This document shows, in pieces, positions 1 to 11,560 of a stretch of DNA of 64,000 nucleotides; positions within the stretch are counted from its first letter, which is position 1, and each line of letters opens with the position of its first letter. The stretch covers positions 1,488,001 to 1,552,000 of the forward strand of contig NW_026570234.1 in assembly GCF_019649055.1 (NCBI RefSeq). The letters run 5' to 3'. The notes beneath the pieces were generated by a model. That model searched no databases. It saw only the letters and a list, made by a program, of their open reading frames with translations, and had not been told where the DNA came from. This DNA is from Paramacrobiotus metropolitanus (lineage: Eukaryota > Tardigrada > Eutardigrada > Parachela > Macrobiotidae). The translations under genes and the position numbers were made by a program.

Positions 1-3
1 GCA

Positions 4-78
4 CTGACCTTTCCCGTTTATGACCGTCGATAAGACGACCCTGTTCGATCGTCAATAACACGGTCAAAAGCGGGACTG
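4..78. repeat. 75-bp hairpin repeat, copy 1
   Basis: Imperfect inverted repeat. The 5' arm CCCGTTTATGACCGT pairs with the 3' arm ACGGTCAAAAGCGGG: 13 Watson-Crick pairs, one T:G and one A:A. The two arms are separated by about 30 nt containing TCGATCGTC. Near-identical copies lie at 7863-7936 and 19867-19939 in the same orientation. Each copy opens a duplicated segment of about 2.6-2.9 kb. It could be a tiny non-autonomous element or a structured RNA; no function is known to me. Confidence 0.75.
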
Positions 79-1440
79 GACCAACACATAAAACGTTTAC
101 GTAGAGAGCGTATACTGTGTGAAAAGACCGGCCAAAAGGAGAAAATCTTCAGCGACAGATCTAAATATAGCAGAATTATTACCATTGCCCGATGAATAGT
201 ATCGTACTCAAAACCAAGTCCTCTATGGAGAAATTTGGCAGAGCTAATTTTTTAAAGACACTTTTAAAGGACGATAATATTAAGATAATTCTAATTCCTC
301 TGAGGCCTGCCAAATCCATTACGGTCCGAATTTCATTTGCTTTTCCATGCTTGAATTGCCACTGTCAGCGCTTTCAAAGGGCAACGTTCAACGGTACGAA
401 TGTATGCCAGATTGCTTCAAAAAATCTGCACTGAAGCGACAGATGTGGACGTGTTATGGAACTGAAAAACAGGAAGAAGTAAATTAAAGATCAACGCACA
501 TTTTTCCAGCATGGGAAAGTGTACTAGCCATGCAGGAATTGGCTGTCGTACACTTGTTATACCCGGACGTACAGGAAACTGTTCGTAATGATTATTGCGA
601 GGATTATTGTGGAACCATTTAACCGTAATGGGGGAAGGATAGCGAAGTTATCTATTAACGATTATTGTTTGGCAGTTTACTTTGCTTAACGTGGGATCAC
701 AAATTTTTTTTTGCTAAGCCGCAGCCGTGGTTCCACACTTTCACTGTCTTTAGCGACAAAAGCAGCGGCGTGCGGTACTATGAACAGGAGGTGACACAAG
801 TTTCCCGGAAAAAAGGGATAGTTAGTATGTGTGTCTTTTTTGTTATGAAATAAGGGCTAGAAAGTGCGCATTTCCCACATACGCAAAAAATACTTGAGGA
901 GGCAATTTCAATTGCGGTTGCCTTTGTTATGGGCGGGGATAGTGCTGTTTCAAACTGACACACAATTACGTTACAACTTAGGAGTACTCTATGGCGGGCA
1001 GTGAAGTGGCAGTCAGGTACGAAGTTGGCCGGAAGGACCTTCAACGCCAAGCGCAGGATGACGTATAGGTGAATATGGCAAAGCATGGAAAGACAGGTGA
1101 TGCAGTCAACTGAAAAATGCCGCCATGGTGTCTGCCTATCGTCGGTTTAGTCCGACTCTGCTAACATGGTACCGGAATTTTACAAATGGCAGTTAGCCGC
1201 GGCATAAATGTCCAACTGCATACCTTACACTGACACGAATTACCCATTTAACACCTTTCACAGTTGTGTTAATATTAACCCTCACGCAGTTGACAATATT
1301 CAACTCAGAATCACGAGAAGCAGTTGTTAGTATCGCCACGAACGTACAAGTACACTTTCAAGCAGTCCACAAACAAGAGGCGAAGAGCAACCAGTGCGAC
1401 TTCAGCCGATCCTTCATCTGTCCCTTTATTTGTCCGTTTA
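79..1440. other. Non-coding part of duplicated segment 1
   Basis: I see no supportable gene. Bases about 260-750 align with 20495-20760, sharing the blocks CTGCCAAATYC-TTACGG, CGACAGATNTGG-CGTGTTATGGA and GATTATTGTG-AATT-T-ACCGTAA. With the shared hairpin, this shows that both stretches descend from one duplicated segment. Short open frames here have no recognisable protein. Confidence 0.5.
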
Positions 1441-1483
1441 ACCCTGATCTGCGCGAATTGCTAGTGAAATACAAGAAATACAA

Positions 1484-2891
1484 GAGAGAAGATGCTCTTC
1501 AGCTGGAAGGTTGCTCTTCAGCAGGAAGTCGTGGACAGTTTTCGAGAAAAGTACCCCAGTCTGCGAATCTTAACCAGTGCGACATTTTCATTGCTAGGCG
1601 CTCCCGTTCTGGACGACGCTATCGGCCCAGCTATCGCCGAGAAGGCTACCACGTTGAAAATGGCTTGCGCGAGACTGGAGCTCCTCCCCCGGCACCAGGC
1701 ATTATTCCTCTTAAAGAACTGCCTCGGTGCCCCAAAATAATGTACATGCTGCGATGTTGCAACGCTTGGAAGCAGCCACAACAGCTTTATCAGTTGGACG
1801 AAGCGATGCGGAGTGTTTTCAGATATTATGCAATGTGCGAACAAACCAAAACGATTACCCGTGTTGGCGGCAAGCGTCATTACCAGTGAGTAGAGGCGGT
1901 ATCGGCATCCGTCGGGCGGAAGAATTATCCCTCCCAGCCTATTTGGCTTCGATTCATTCCGTATCCGAACTAATGCCGCAACTGCTTCCTCATCACCCGG
2001 CAGTGGACGCTGAAAGCGCACGGCAGTCGTGGAAAGCTAAATCCCGGCAGACGGAACTCCCGGAGGCCTCTTTCAGGAATTCACAACGAACGTGGGATTT
2101 ACCGTTATGTAATGCATCGCTGTCCACATTGCTTGAGATCTTTCATGACGATGAAATAAACAGGGCCAGACTCCTCGCACAATCAAAACCGGAAGCTGGC
2201 ATTTGGTTGAATGCTTTGCCTTCAGCTCACATCGGCAACCTCCTGGACGACGACACCCTGAAGATATCAGTTGGGCTCAGGTTAGGCGCTATCATTTGCG
2301 AAGCACATCTATGCGCGAAATGTCACAAGCCCGTAGATGTATATGGCCACCACGGACTGTCATGCTCATTTTCCGCTGGACGTCATCCTAGACACGGTGG
2401 ACTTAACAGCATTGTGTGCCGATCGTTGGTTTCAGCGGGCGTCCCAGCAAAACTGGAACCGCGTGGTACGTCCCATACGTCCGGTCGCCGCCCAGACGGA
2501 TGCACTACGTTTGCCTGGAAACGTGGCATGTGCTTGGCATGGGACGTGACCTGCGTGGATACTGTCGCCTTGTCCCATATAAAGTCTACTTCGGCTGCCG
2601 CCGGATCCGCAGCAGCGCAGGCGGAAGATAAAAAAAGCCAAGTTGTATGCTTATCTGGAGGGCCGATACATCTTTGCGCCTCTTGCATTCGAGACTTTTG
2701 GTCCCTGGGGAAAGTCGGCATCACTTTTAGTGAAGGAAATTGGCAAACGATTACAGCAGCATACTGGCGAGCTTCGCTCACTCGAATTTCTCCGTCAGCG
2801 TTTGTCGATTGAAATCCAAAGAGGCAACGCTGCTTCCGTACTCGGAACCATGGATGGAGCCGAGAAATTTAAGGAAATATTTTTACTGTAA
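1484..2891 (+). mobile_element. 5'-truncated LINE with restriction-like endonuclease, decayed
   Basis: C-terminal part of a non-LTR retrotransposon polyprotein, read through three frame changes (near 1737, 1880 and 2635). In order: an RT thumb region (SLLGAPVLDDAIGPAI, then HQALFLLKNCLGAPK); a GGIGIRRAEELSLPAYLASI block; a Cys-His knuckle spanning CAKCHKPVDVYGHHGLSC (C-x2-C-x8-H-x4-C); and RRPDG followed about 15 residues later by WDVTCVDT, which fits the R-PD-x(12-17)-D pattern of restriction-like endonucleases in R2-type LINEs. It ends with a FETFG block and RGNAASVLGT. The knuckle plus PD..D layout points to an R2-like clade, although the host target is not visible. The 5' truncation is typical of LINEs. 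The same family occurs at 31268-31545 and 37884-37920 on the minus strand. Confidence 0.8.
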
Positions 2892-3164
2892 TTATTTCTG
2901 TTTTCTTTATATTCTGTGTGAGTGAAACTGGCTTGCGCTAATAAATCTCAGAGAGAAGACGCAGATGCGACGCAAGACATGTGCTGTGGGCAAACCGCTT
3001 GAATTCATCACTCGAACAAACGTGTCAGAACAAGAAGCATCAGAATCGGAAGAAAAATCAAAAGCGTAAGAAACATCAGAATCGGAAGAAATAGAAACGA
3101 TAATAAGAGTAGATACGCTGGAGGAAGCCTTTGATTTACCTTTACTGTCCCGGAAAGCCGAGTT

Positions 3165-3975
3165 ATGCTGAAAGAAATATCTGAGCTGCCAAAGGTTTGG
3201 TTAACGGGCACTGGGCGACGTATGCGACAATGTATTGGATCATCTACGTCTGGATTTATGCCATACGTGATTTTCGTCGAATTCAACTGGTATACGGGGC
3301 CCACGTTTGCCAACGACAAGCAGTTCCAGAAAGTAAAGCGCAACATCAACTATGGCATCCAAAAGATTAAACGTGTTAAATCCGGTCTCAGCGATTCCCA
3401 GCGAGTTACCCTTCACCACGCCTTCGTCCAGCCATACATAGATTACTGTGCTATGGCATGGTCGGCAGCGTCCTTGGGAGAGCAGGAGCAGCTGATGAAA
3501 CGGCAACACGCAGCCTTACGGACCATCACCGATAACAGGGAACGGGTAACACCGGAACTGTACCAACGGCTGGGTATAACCGCAGCAGTCGATCGATGGC
3601 GCCAGAAGGAAGCTGTGTGGCTGTATAAGATACGAAACCGGGAAAATTTCACAGTACCGTCGTACATGTGTGAGCTGATTCCGTTTAAAGAGACCAACGC
3701 GAGGTATGCCCTCCGCCGGGAGGCACGCATCGACACCACTGCGAGGTCACGGATTGGAAAGACGACCCTAGCAATGAGGCTGAAAACTTTGTTTGATAAA
3801 GTTACTGGTGGTGAAAAAAATAATGGTGTTGAGTATTTGGTTGTGGCTCTGTTAAGGAATACCTGTCTTCACTGAAACTGGCGAATCTGTTGTAATGATC
3901 TTAATTCTGATGTTTTCATATTTCATATGCTACTGACCAGACTTGTTAGTGCCTCGAGGGTTTGTCTGCTCATTG

Positions 3976-4006
<31 letters not shown>

Positions 4007-4008
4007 CA
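3165..4008 (+). mobile_element. LINE fragment: reverse transcriptase C-terminus plus 3' tail
   Basis: An open frame to 3875 whose part from about 3300 matches the carboxy-terminal end of CR1/Jockey-type LINE reverse transcriptases. It shows the block YGIQKIKRVKSGLSDSQR, then HHAFVQPYIDYCAMAWSA and RQHAALRTITDNRERVTPELYQRLGI. After the stop there is a 100-bp untranslated tail ending in pentamer repeats of ACTAA, the usual LINE 3' signature. The catalytic YxDD region is absent, so the copy is 5'-truncated and dead. The first 45 codons may belong to flanking DNA. It is unrelated to the LINE at 1484. Confidence 0.8.
3980..4007 (+). repeat. ACTAA pentamer repeat, LINE 3' tail
   Basis: Five to six tandem copies of ACTAA directly after the LINE 3' untranslated region. 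Confidence 0.9.
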
Positions 4009-4047
4009 ACTGTCGTCCAATAACTCCTGTAATTACGACGTGGATTC

Positions 4048-5080
4048 ATGGAGAAGACCCAAAAACTGTTCGCGAACTCACCTTTTAACATCAGCGTGGG
4101 CTATCACCATACACAACGGGCAAGGAATAACGTTTCACACTCTACGCTAGAACATGTCGCCCATGAATTTGTCAGGACGAGGTGTAGTGTCGGATGGTTT
4201 CAGCGTGTAGCGTTAGCCGTGAAACACGCCATGCGGACCGGATCCTTCTCGTTACGTCAGAAAGCGGATTGGATGTTTGTTCCTTCGCAATTTCCTGTGG
4301 TGTACCCCCGGCCGAAAGTGGAAATAGATGAGAAGGCCTTCTTTATGTACTGTACAGAGTACCCTTAACCGTGATAGCCATTAATTTTGATCGGCTACTT
4401 ATTGAAATAGTGAATGGATGCCGCGAACTTGAAATACTGCCGTGAATTCCGAATTCGCACACTCTCAACATGCGAAACGTGACAAGTCACTTTGATAACT
4501 TGAACGCTGTGCCCACTCGGCCGAACTTGCGCAGCCTCGTTCTGAATACTAGCAAAAGTCTCTCGCACGACTGCCTGTCCGTTTGTCGGAGATGTGCCCA
4601 AACCTGTAGAAGTTGTTTCTGCTTGCTCACTGGTTTGGAGAACAAAATGCGTTCCACCTCCTAATGGATCCCCAGCATTTGGCGCACGTGGACCTGTTCG
4701 TAAATCCAATGTGAGAACGAAAAATACTTCCCCATACTCCGCAGTTGTTCCTCATGGACTTTTCACAATCGCTGGAAATCTTATAGTGTTGCTGACGAAA
4801 CTGTGGATACGTTTGGTTTATGTGAGTTGTTGTACAAATATTCTAACAACATGTCTACACCGCTCGGGTTGCACGCATGCGCGTTGGGTTTCCACTGTGT
4901 TCTCCCGCTACACGCCCAGTCCAATCAATCCTTCCTATCAACTTGCAGCAGCAAATGCCGGCTGCTGCCCCACCACTTGTCCTGCTCTTCCCCCTGTTGG
5001 ATGCCTTCCGAAATGCCGTGCCTGCTTCTTGTTATTTATTTTTACTGTGTGGTCGGTACTAGTGATGATGCATGCAGGTC
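4048..5080 (+). pseudogene. LRR-type gene remnant, copy 1
   Basis: Frameshifted coding DNA that matches 21380-22500 over its length. The first block (4155-4260) reads HEFVRTRCSVGWFQRVALAV. A second block near 4470 contains a leucine-rich repeat pattern (LNAVPTRPNLRSLVLN here; LSALPLLPNLRTLALNDN in the better-preserved copy). A third block near 4920 reads LPINLQQQMPAAAPPLVLL. Multiple frame changes separate the blocks. The parent protein is probably a leucine-rich repeat protein with a conserved proline-rich tail; I cannot name it. It lies directly after a LINE insertion inside duplicated segment 1. Confidence 0.5.
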
Positions 5081-5103
5081 CGCGCTGGCGTTTTTTGGGT
5101 AGG

Positions 5104-5119
5104 GGGGGCGGCCGCCCCC
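5104..5119. repeat. Perfect 16-bp G/C palindrome
   Basis: GGGGGCGGCCGCCCCC, self-complementary and containing a NotI site, followed by a run of C. It lies at the end of the LRR remnant. Confidence 0.9.
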
Positions 5120-5921
5120 ACCGCCCCCCCCCCTCTCCAACGCGGGCCTGGATACATGCATAACTTCAACCATCAACAATCTCTTCAGTTTACCCTATGC
5201 TTTTGAATAAGCCGACGTACGCACGATGTCCAGGCACCCAAAGACCTGTGTACCGTACTTGTAACAGCAGCCGGGGTTGGATGTTACAAGAGCGAATGAG
5301 AAGTTAAATCCTACCAAGGTTTATTTACGCTGCTTCTAAAAATATACTCTGCATCGAATTTTCGTTAACGTCCAAACGCTCTTCTTATTGCGGCGCAACG
5401 ACATTTTTTAATTATTTTTCTAGAATATGCACGCAGCACGATTGTCCGAACATCTCTCGGAAATTGGAAAGGTCACCGGTATGAAATGGTTTGGAGGGGA
5501 ATTTTTTAAAGACCAGACATATTGGCTGGGGGCGCAGTTTGATTCCTACGCGCCCGAGTTCAGTGTACCTGTACACTAACTATTCGGTTTTCATAGAAAC
5601 GTCAATAAAACTGCATCCCTATAACGGCAAAACAACCTAACTTTGCATTAACGCAATACGTAGGACATGTTGCTCTTTCCTTACCCACCCGGTATCCAAA
5701 ACCTGATTATGCTATCCGTCTTACGGTAGCCAATGACCATGTCCTTTATACTTGTGGTATCTGTGTGTCCTGAACAACCGTTGTCATTGTCAATGACAAT
5801 GATAGAGTGCGCGCAATAATGTTTTGCAGTTGTACCGAGCTCGCTGTACGAACTGGTAAATATTTATTAAAATTATGCAAACACGACAAAGCGACGTGAA
5901 GGATTGTGACGTACTGTCACG
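5120..5921. other. No gene seen
   Basis: AT-rich unique DNA with a small TTGTCATT/AATGACAA inverted repeat near 5782. No supportable coding region. Confidence 0.5.
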
Positions 5922-6113
5922 AAGCCAAAAGGTCGTAGTTGCGGAGTGACCGGTCACGTGAACCAGGAATGTTGGTTCAAGGACGCAACATGCTAGTCAT
6001 GCGGTAAACGCGGAAATATTCCACGAGTTCACCAACGGAAGAATAACGTCGACGGAATTCAACCTAGCCGGGAACAAGAATTTCGACGTTCCCCAAAATT
6101 ATTGAGTATTTGA
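5922..6113 (+). pseudogene. Retroelement gag zinc-knuckle relic
   Basis: The translated frame reads SCGVTGHVNQECWFKDATC, a stop, then SCGKRGN. This is the paired CCHC knuckle arrangement of Mag-like Ty3/Gypsy Gag proteins (C-G--GH----C-FK-A-C--CGK-GH). An amber stop separates the two knuckles, the first knuckle lacks its first Cys, and the second has N instead of H. No RT is found next to it, so this is an isolated relic. Confidence 0.6.
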
Positions 6114-6482
6114 TTTAAATTTCGGGCTCGTAGCCGGCCCCATGTGACATAATTCACTTAATCAATGTACGAGCTTTGGCCCCACTGTTAACGAACTGAT
6201 TGATTGGAAATTAAAAGTCCCGTAACATCGTGAAATTTTCAAATTGGGACGACGAGTTAAAACGCCAAGGATATTCCCGGGATTATTACAAAAATAATTG
6301 TGGCATTTACGGAACTTTTACGGAAATGCGCAATGAGTATATGTTTTGCCCCTCTTTTAATTACTTCACTGATTTCCCGGGCTCTTCCGCAAAATGTTAG
6401 GTTATTTTACCCACAAACAAACGGTTACAAATGGAATACCTCTTGGAAGAAATTTTTCCGAGCTTAAAAAAGCAGCCCACAC

Positions 6483-7091
6483 ATGCACGAAGCTACCGTC
6501 TTTTTTCATCCTGAATATTTGAAAAAGCTAGGATTCCATCCAAAAAATATTTATCAGGAACCAGGGGATATAATCATTACAGCTCATGGAACGTATCACG
6601 AAGTGGTTGATATCGAAAGGTCGACATGTAAAGTAAACATTAATATGCCACTGGAATGGCCAACTATCGGAAAGGGGTGCCTTAAATGCACATCCAAAAA
6701 GCTTGACAACTATTTTATTCCCCTGGCAAATACGCTCTTAAGCTCTTTTTTTATTCTACTCGTAATTTCCGTAAAAAATTCACCAACAAAAAATCAATCT
6801 GGAAATCGACTCCGCACGCCAGCGGAGAAGAAGCAAGCTCGGAAACTGATTCGAATTCCAGAAACATCCGACTGGGTGGATCAAATTTTCGTCATTTGGA
6901 ACATCTTAAATTTGCGGCAGGGCACGAAAACGTTTTGTGAGATGCTCTACAGCAGTTACGATGTTCTGGGAATATATGAACAAATCGAAATATATATGCC
7001 TCTTACGAAAAAAAACCACCGGAAGTATGATACGAAGGGGAATGCTGTTTTTAATAAAACCGTTTTGATGTTCATGGTCAGAATTTGCTAA
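6483..7091 (+). pseudogene. JmjC-domain-like fragment
   Basis: 202-codon open frame. Residues 5-70 resemble the second half of a JmjC histone-demethylase core: FFHPEYLKKLGF, NIYQEPGDIIITAHGTYHEV, then NINMPLEWPTIGKGCLKC. The YH of the block GTYHEV sits where JmjC enzymes place the second iron-binding histidine; the upstream HxD/E is not in this frame. Just upstream, another frame reads YLLEEIFPSLKK, which also fits a JmjC (LE-LA-ELFP). The rest (to residue 202) is unrecognised. No exon structure completes the domain, so I read it as a broken or very divergent copy. A JmjN-like piece lies at 62047. Confidence 0.45.
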
Positions 7092-7862
7092 CTAAGGTCA
7101 CTCATAAGTCACTCGTAAAGGATAACGCAGAGAGATCCAGTTATTGTATGTTGGAAAAAAATGATTAAAATAAACTAATAAAGAATTACATAAGAACCCG
7201 CTTACCCATTGAGCAGTAAGTGTTTCTGGGCATGTAGGAGATGGCAAACTTTATGGAATCCTTTTTTCTCATTCTCATTTCGTTGCGAGAACGCTGCTCT
7301 TCCAATTCAAATAAAAACTTCATAAATTCTTGCTTTGCGATGCGCTTTCGGCGAAATAAATACCGCGACGAGCGCGCAAAATTTGCGACCTACCTAGCAC
7401 TCGCAGCGATGACGTAGGTTGCCACAAGCGTTCCTTCGGTTATGTCGGTGCTTGACATCTAGCAGGGACTAGTGGCCACAAAAATAATATTACGACGCTG
7501 AATGCAGTTTAATCTTAATGCATAGTGCATGGTAATATTTAGTATCTAGTACCGTGTACTTATTTAGGTTTTGTTTGGCCACGCTTGCAAATCGTTTGCC
7601 GCCGATGGAGATACATTGCCATAGCAACCACGGTGTGCTCTCAATCAGAATTTTATTCGACGTCGTGCGTGAAACATAAACTTGCGCCAGGTTTACGTGC
7701 CTCACTTTATATTGGTACTCAACATTAATTCGCATTTATAGTACGATTCAGTGAAATTTACTTATTTTTTGCTGCAATCGTTTGCTACTCAGCGTGACAT
7801 CCATTAGATACAGGTTATTCCGCTTACTACAGAAGCACGTAGGCGAGATGCTATAAACTAAA
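7092..7862. other. No gene seen
   Basis: No coding signal or repeat that I can support. Confidence 0.4.
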
Positions 7863-7936
7863 CTGACCTTTCCCGTTTATGACCGTCGATAAGGCGACCC
7901 ATTCGATCGTCACTAACGCGGTCAAAAACGGGACTG
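7863..7936. repeat. 75-bp hairpin repeat, copy 2
   Basis: Arms CCCGTTTATGACCGT and GCGGTCAAAAACGGG; 13 Watson-Crick pairs, a T:G pair at the stem base, and the same A:A mismatch as copy 1. It opens duplicated segment 2 (7863 to about 10744). Confidence 0.75.
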
Positions 7937-8331
7937 ACCCAGCAAAACGCAAAGCAAATTACTTTTACAATGTTTTTGTTATTCAGCGTTTTCGGCTTGC
8001 ACATGGATACCAGTAATTGAAATGCTTTTGCCTCCAAAGTACATATTAATGAAGAGCGGTCGATGTCGAAGTCTTGTCTCTGGTGTCGCAAGCTACGAAC
8101 AATTCTTTATACATAATTACGTACATACCATAGTATAAAAAAAGAGTACATATATTATATGTACACGCGCATAAAAGTTAGTCCATATCGTTAATACAAA
8201 AGTACCCGTACTCAATCTCCCACAGCCCTTGGTCTTTACAATTTCGTCAGTGGGTAGTGTATACCGGTGCCGCATGAAAGCAGTTCAATATAGAAAAAAA
8301 AATATATGAATAAATTTTAACACCTGTTAAA

Positions 8332-8478
8332 ATGAGGATCTTTTTCACGTTCTTGTCCACCAACGAAAGGGCGACAGTAGGATTCCTCAGCAACATGCCC
8401 ACTTATGACGCCTTCTACACCTACGTAGAGCGCCTTGACGCAAAAAGACGTGAACGAGTAGTAATTAAATTAATTTAA
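8332..8478 (+). CDS. Small unrecognised ORF (48 aa)
   Basis: ATG to TAA in an AT-rich setting, with a protein that does not look random: NERATVGFLSNMPTYDAFYTYVERLDAKRRERV. The middle resembles the short helical N-terminal region (F-TGLP-Y--F---YVE) of DDE_4/Harbinger-like transposases. That comparison rests on a few residues. It could be an exon or a transposase relic. Confidence 0.25.
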   Translation: MRIFFTFLSTNERATVGFLSNMPTYDAFYTYVERLDAKRRERVVIKLI

Positions 8479-10249
8479 TATATAAACATATTTATTTATA
8501 AAGCTCTATTATAATAGATAAAATATTTATTATATTTTATATAAATAATTCATTTAAACATTGAGAGTACAGTACTGGACGAGCTCATGCGCGCCAATAC
8601 AGCGATCGACCGCTATTTCCGCACACGCTTGCAGTTGGTAGCCGAAATCGCCGAGCTAGGCGCGACGGTAATCAGGATCGCAAGCCGAAACGGGAGCGCT
8701 TTTGTGATGTATGGTTCTGTTGGTTCTCGTGATTTCCTTTCTTTTCATATTTTCTACCTTCTTAGCAACTCTCTTCTCCTAGCTACGCTTCTCGACTTTC
8801 CTATGCAGTTCAGTTACTCCCGATCGCGCTACGATACTGACAATAAAGTTACGATACGCATTCACAATACATACACTACAGCTTTCGATCGCACTGGAGA
8901 GGGAGCGGCGCTTCATGGCCTCATCGACTTGCTGTCGACCCCCGCACGCGATCGCAACTGCACGAGTGACCCCAGCTGGACACTCAGCTGGATTTTGGCA
9001 TCCCTTACCGGCGAGGAGGGCGTTTATCGGCCCCATAAAGACGGCAATTTTGTTCTCGTTATAAATACGGGCTTCACGGTGAACCAGACGAAAAGAGGGA
9101 CAACTGGAAGTAGATGCCGGCAAGCACCTGGCGTACCGCTCACAGTGTAGTTCTGGCCGGTTCACCACAGTGGCCATACAAGCAGCTGGCAGACCGGCTT
9201 ACTCTACGAAGTCACTCAGGTTAACCTACTCGCGGAGGGAATCGGCGAGCATTGCATCGCGTTCCTTGCGCTATTTACGCGATGCCTGGTTGGGCTGCCC
9301 ACCACTAAGTTCCACAAGCTTTAAAGACAGTAAACTGGAACGATTTACCATCGGCTAAAGCTTTCAGAACAAGTGACTAGCATAATTATGTCTATTCTTT
9401 GTTGTTCAATGATAAAGAAGTAAATGTTAATTAGTAAGTATCACGGTTGCGACTCAGTTGAAACTGTACAAAAGGCGATTACGTGCGTAAGTGTCCTTGC
9501 TTTCCCTTTTTCCCACGATTTCTTTTTGAAAACATTTTGAAAATTTGTAATTGTCAATGTGGGTTTTGGTTTTATGCATCGACCCAAGCGCGATCGTCTC
9601 CCTTCCTTTTTCCACGATAACACCAACTGATCGCAACCGCAGCTATTGTGTCTCTCTGTACTGCCTTTCAAGTGCTTTGCTGTTTATTATAAAACAGTAT
9701 GTGTTGTTGTCATCGTAATCACTTCATGTTTCGTGTTTCAATTCATGATGCTGTTGCAATGGTTTGTATGTTTTTCCTTCCGCTGTCTCGCTGTCTGAAG
9801 CTTAGAGGGGGCACTCGCTCCGTGCAAGGACAATAAACTTCCATTATGTATTATTATTTTTATAGGGGGTATCTGCCGCGAAACCAGAGAAGCATTTCTA
9901 CCAAATCGGGCGGATATACCGGAGACGTTTTTTTGCCCCATATTGGCGTTCCAATGCCCGCCGGTTGACCAATCGACGCAGTATTGTCGCGACGTAGACA
10001 GATGCAATGCAGCCGTTAGCCGTATTGAATGCTACCCGTTACACAACAAAGTCATTTGATCGCCGTCTCAGCTATCCGTAACAACAATTTTGCCGAACTC
10101 GCCATTTGCAACCCGCCATCCACCCGGCCACCCGCAACAGCAGTTATGCCGAACTCGCTGTTGCGCCCACGCTACAGCCACCACTCACCACTGTCATCGA
10201 CAGTGATGACGACGACGTCAAGCTAGTACCGTAGCCCGTTTCCACCGCG
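8479..10249. other. No confident gene; part of duplicated segment 2
   Basis: Long overlapping open frames on both strands (8587-9150 plus, 8779-9177 minus) have no recognisable motif. The stretch 8461-8570 is a strongly AT-rich spacer. I do not support a gene here. Confidence 0.4.
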
Positions 10250-10744
10250 TTGTGCGTATGCGCGGCAGTTAGGCACGTCGTGTTTCCGCTGCACGCCCAC
10301 CCCAGCCGGTCGTTCCGCCTGCCATGCCGCAGCAGATAGCTGTGACGGCATGCACTTTAGCATGACCTTTCACGTGCTTAGAAAATAGTATGAATGTTTA
10401 CCTCCCTGACAGACAGATCAATAAGCTCTGGATGGCGCGCTGATTTAATAAATACGTACCTCGCAGTACGTGACAGTATCCATCGCTGCCCCACCAGCTA
10501 TCGTGACCGATGTGGGAAGTCACCGAGGATGCCAATCCGGCTGTACTCTGTACTGATGTGGAACAGTCTGCCACCGTCGTCTACAGTTCCTCCTGACGGC
10601 ATGGGATACGGTGGGGAGTACGGAAGCCCGGATAACTACTTGGGTGATGTCCGTTTAATTGATCATGCAATGAGTGGTAAAGAGTTTAACGAACAGGTGT
10701 TAATGCTGTCTGAAGAAGAAGAGTTGCTTGACATGTTTGTTTAG
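10250..10744 (+). pseudogene. LRR-type gene remnant, copy 2 (3' end only)
   Basis: Matches the last part of copy 3 (22200-22500). Shared blocks are a GCTGCCCCACC block near 10483, then a glycine-rich GGEYGSP-region. It ends with LIDHAMSGKEFNEQVLMLSEEEELLDMF and the stop. Copy 3 reads VDHAIG---DAFNEDLLMWS in broken frames. This copy best preserves the native carboxy terminus of the family, which ends in an acidic tail. The leucine-rich part is missing. Confidence 0.4.
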
Positions 10745-11560
10745 TGTCTGTTATGTACCATCGATTTACTTTCTTACCACTGATTGGACCCACTACGACT
10801 CAGCTAAATGGGTGCCTGAAGCAATCAGCACGTCTTCGAAAGTTTGAACAGAACAGAGAAGTGTTATCTGATAACATTGCTTTGACAAAAAGTAGGACCC
10901 AGGTAAAGGTAAACTGCTCGCAAGTCGGAAGTGAGCAGACAACTAAACTGTATCTGAACAGCAAGCACTGCAAACCTGCAATGTCAGCATAGACTAACAG
11001 GTCCTCTGCCCCACAGCAGTCATCGCCAGGCCCTGAAAACGAGGGTTCCATGATCACGAATGCCGTAATTACTGCCCATTTCTTCAAGAATGCCTCGGTG
11101 CTCACGGATCTTGAAGAGTAGCACCTGAAAGACGGAGGTCTGATGGCAACTCTGGTTCAGTTGCCTTACCCGTCCATTGGAGAAAATTCCGCATAGGATA
11201 TGACAACTGTTCCGGCCTAAATGTCTGTGTTGCGTGGACTTCTGCCAATATCGACCGACAAGTACTTTAAGGTTTCTGGCCCTGAGCCACTTGCTGCGAT
11301 CTGCGTGGATGGATTAGTTCACTACGCTGAAAGAGATTTCAGCATACAGCGATGAAATTAACCCCACATACTCAACTTCCTATGAGCAATGGAAGCAGTA
11401 TGAAATGCATCCAAGGTTGGCTCACTTGGCTGTAACGCCAACAGCTTACAGAAATGGTGTTCAGTTTAACTCGCAGCAGCTGTGCGCTACCGACTCAACT
11501 ATAATCCTCCTCGTATGAGTTATTAACTCGGTTAAAAATTTTTAGATTTTAACAAAAAGA
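10745..11560 (+). other. Possible degraded coding DNA, unrecognised
   Basis: Stop-interrupted frames with protein-like stretches (for example ITNAVITAHFFKNASVLTD and STDKYFKVSGPEPLAAICVD). No family recognised. It may be an old mobile element. Confidence 0.2.

Noticed and set aside
1266-1889. 207-codon frame over the LINE start
   Set aside because: Only a short part is in frame with the LINE; the rest is a chance frame.
8587-9177. Overlapping frames of 187 (plus) and 132 (minus) codons
   Set aside because: Neither has a recognisable motif, and they shadow each other.
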